Of a stretch of 64,000 bases of DNA, positions 61,610 to 64,000 are shown one piece after another (position 1 is the first letter of the stretch; every line of letters starts with the position of its first letter). A program made the translations under genes and the position numbers. The notes under the pieces are model-generated. The model did not search any database and was not told where the DNA came from. It saw only the letters and a list, made by a program, of their open reading frames with translations. Origin of the DNA: Neckera pumila (taxonomy: Eukaryota; Streptophyta; Bryopsida; Hypnales; Neckeraceae); contig OZ018413.1 in assembly GCA_963969595.1 (NCBI GenBank), positions 2,730,501-2,794,500 on the forward strand, written 5' to 3'.

Positions 61610-61899
61610 AGGTAACTACACCTAAAACTGCACATTTCCTAAAATTGCAATCGATATTCTTGCCTAAAATGTACTCCCACTATTCATATGACTCTATGAT
61701 TGCTTTTGGATACACCTATTCTCAACACTTTGGAAATTTGTAGTTTATTCATATAGTGTCCAAAAAGTGCATTCTTAGAGAATCTAGAATCTCTTTTGAC
61801 TACCAATGGGGACCCACAAAAAAAATTCAATATAAGAGTGAAAACCACGCTGAATCAAGGCTGAATTGCTTAATTGTGCAATTTAAGGTGCAATTATCT
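61610..61899. mobile_element. AGGTAACT-ended TA-flanked MITE, copy 2
   Basis: The left end AGGTAACTACACCTAAAACT and the right end GTGCAATTATCT match the 17798-18081 element in opposite orientation. TA lies at both edges. The right TA is part of the TTAA at which element 9 begins. Confidence 0.75.
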
Positions 61900-62839
61900 T
61901 AACCCCTAAAGGTTTTTACTATGTTTTCACCAGAACCGCTCCAAAACTGCCACTTCTAATACAAGTACCAAACTTTAGAAAAAAAACATTTTTGGACACA
62001 TGTAACCATAGGCTCTTGTAGTACACTGGTTGAAAAGAATGTGGAAAAAATTTCAGAATTTTCCACCATGTGGATTGCAAGATAATAGTGTTTGAATTGA
62101 CAAAAATCCTTTTTTAATCACTGCAAAAATCCGGGCAGCTGCCCTTCACAAGGTCACATTTGTACAAAAAAATGTCCAGAATGGTGGTTACTCTTTGGAT
62201 TCATTCTTCAAGGCAAGTTGGCTACATGCATAAAAAATATCAGATCATTTGGAATTGTACAACATATAGGAAAAAAATAGTAAGTAGGAAAGGTAGAGAA
62301 TGACTCAAAAGACTAAATTGTCAACAATTTAATTATGGAAATGAAAAATGCCAATCTCAACGGTTGTAATGTTGTAATAAACAATATACATCCGATGTTT
62401 TTTGTTTTATTCAAAAATATTGAAAATTGAGTTAGATAAAGGACTTCAAAGTTTATTTTAGAGTGGAGATTCCATAACTATCCTCAAACTAAAACTCCTC
62501 ATAACTTTTGACTTGTTAATCGAAATGGAATGATTCAAAGCTTTCCATGTATATATAAATCTTTAAAATCAATTTCAAATTTTAATTTTTCAAAAAAGAA
62601 TTTTATAAAGAATTTTTTTGAGCTGCCCGGGCTGCCCGCCGAACGCGGAAAATTACATATCATGCAATAACTTTTTATCCATAAAGTCAAAAGTTATGAA
62701 AATTGTTGGGCCTTGAAGCTACTCCTCAGGCACATCTTGTGTGAAAATTTCAAAGCAAAAAATCAAAATTTCCATTTGCAGTGAGCTGCCTAAAATTGCT
62801 ATGTTGCCAAAAAATGGTGTTCGGTCCTTTAGGGGTTAA
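61899..62839. mobile_element. TTAA element 9
   Basis: It starts TTAACCCCTAAAGG and ends CCTTTAGGGGTTAA. Nearly the same length and sequence as element 4 (27025-27970), including GGGCAGCTGCCCTTCACAAG and the GAGCTGCCCGG block. No coding capacity. Confidence 0.9.
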
Positions 62840-63179
62840 ACAATTATGTGATGGATTGTGAGCAATGTATAGCAATGCAAATTTTTCTTGTATAAAAAGA
62901 TAGGTTAAATTAGGTATGCAATTTTTTTGTAACTAATTCTTGGAATTGAAATCACTATGACTTTTGGGAACTAAAAGTTTATTGGAACCCATAGCCAATG
63001 TCTAGACTATTCCAAAACCACTCATTCAAGAGCGGACTACTTTATGCTCACTTTGGCACCCAAAATTAGGGACATGACTCATGACAAGAATGGAAGAATT
63101 GATGGTCGGAAACCAAGTACTAATGGTCAAAAATTAGTCCTAGTCTCTATTAAATTCTTAATACCTTATAGATTGCCAA
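62840..63179. other. Short unassigned stretch
   Basis: I see no gene or element ends here. Confidence 0.4.
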
Positions 63180-63500
63180 CATTAGAGAAAAAAATCAGCC
63201 CTCCGGAGGGCCTCTCCACGACCCCCTTTAGTACCATAAAATTTAGTTTTAAGGTGTTGAAAAAATAATCTTTCCCCTATTTCCGCACAGCTGAAACTGC
63301 AGTGACAGTGGCACAGAAACCCATATTTACAAATAAAAAATTGATTAAAAAAAAAATTGTGAAATCTGACTACCTTGGCGAGCAGTTATACACTCTGACT
63401 GCTCATCGGGGGTACTTTTCTAGCTTGATAGGCCAAACTTGAAATAGCGTGGCATGTCAATCTAAAGAGGCCCTCCAAAGGGCTGATTTTTTCTCTAATG
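63180..63500. mobile_element. CATTAGAG-ended element, short form, inverted
   Basis: Ends CATTAGAGAAAAAAATCAGC and, reverse-complemented, CATTAGAGAAAAAATCAGCC are the best-preserved termini of the family. The core CCCTATTTCCGCACAGCTG and AACTGCAGTGACAG is intact. No transposase. Confidence 0.85.
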
Positions 63501-64000
63501 TGGGGTCCTGGTTGGTTATAGGCACCTATATCTTATTTTGGAGTTCTTACACAGAAGCTTGTAATATTTGCAAGAGGAAAAATCAAAATTGTTGGTTTGC
63601 AAAATTATATGGAAAAGACCATGAAAGTGTGAGAGGCATTTTTTGGGGTTAATAAAACTAATTTTTACAATAGACTTTAATTTTTTGATGCTTTTTAATT
63701 TGATAACAAGGCAAAGCTACTCCTAAAATGATGTTTTCCCCTACTTACATAGAAGTGTTAACATCATGAAATTTGGCAAAAGCAATTTCAATTTGAAAAC
63801 TGTATTCTATTCTAACACAACATGGAAAACCACCATGAGACCCTCTTGCCATCAATGAAAATTGTTTTTTTATGTTACTTGTGAAAAACCTTTCAAAGTT
63901 TATAGCCTTCCATTGAAAGATTGGTCATTAGAGTGAGTCTAATGTGATTGGTCACTAGAATGAGTCATAGCGTAGAAAACTTTTAAGCAAATATAAATGG
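63501..64000. other. Unassigned sequence to the window end
   Basis: A duplicated GATTGGTCAYTAGARTGAGTC word occurs near 63924-63968 as a short tandem repeat. No gene is supported. Confidence 0.4.

Noticed and set aside
1..64000. CRISPR arrays, bacterial operons or phage genes
   Set aside because: Spliced plant-type genes, a nuclear-type tRNA without CCA and eukaryotic transposon remains indicate a nuclear genome. No regularly spaced direct repeats with unique spacers are present.

Overview
The window looks like low-gene-density, AT-rich nuclear DNA from a streptophyte (a land plant or close relative). Three things support this: an intact single-exon glutathionyl-hydroquinone reductase of the plant type, remains of a plant-type CAND1 gene (the VTKG motif follows the FIDLLRQTG block, as in plant CAND1) split by GT-AG introns, and an intron-less nuclear tRNA-Arg. 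I cannot name the species from sequence alone.

Region by region. 1-8 kb: a foldback element, a two-copy segmental duplication (1355-2252 and 7046-7578), the reductase gene on the minus strand (2390-3376) and a TA-flanked MITE (4751-5154). 8-13 kb: tRNA-Arg(CCG) at 8054-8126, then mostly unassigned sequence, with a hydrophobic leader exon on the minus strand near 12.9 kb that has a paralogue at 54.7 kb. 14-28 kb: a dense field of nonautonomous elements, including four or five CATTAGAG-ended elements, a Harbinger-like MITE at 23901-24358, and large elements flanked by TTAA with CCCCTAAAG ends. 28.6-29.5 kb: minus-strand exons of a probable transposon-associated protein. 30-40 kb: the most gene-like part, holding unidentified exons, a three-exon unidentified gene end (33658-34639), a decayed CAND1 pseudogene (35435-36985), two phase-matched unidentified exons (38419-39113) and a further duplication (36989-37838 and 39136-40012). 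40-64 kb: again mostly elements, including a LINE-like fragment (about 44.9-46.5 kb), a 1.1-kb near-perfect palindrome (48236-49328), a Tc1/mariner transposase pseudogene split by a TTAA element (57888-59293), and further TTAA, TA and CATTAGAG elements.

The main signal of the window is its mobile-element stratigraphy. At least nine copies of a 0.75-1.1 kb family end in TTAACCCCTAAAG...CTTTAGGGGTTAA and carry no transposase, which suggests a piggyBac-like nonautonomous family. Copies sit inside each other, abut each other at a shared TTAA, and interrupt a DD34E Tc1-type transposase whose frame becomes continuous when one copy is removed. Alongside them are TA-flanked AGGTA-ended MITEs, TTA-flanked Harbinger-like MITEs (one with an empty site visible in this same window) and several long foldbacks. 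I see no operon-like gene cooperation; the two complete functional genes I can support are the reductase and the tRNA.
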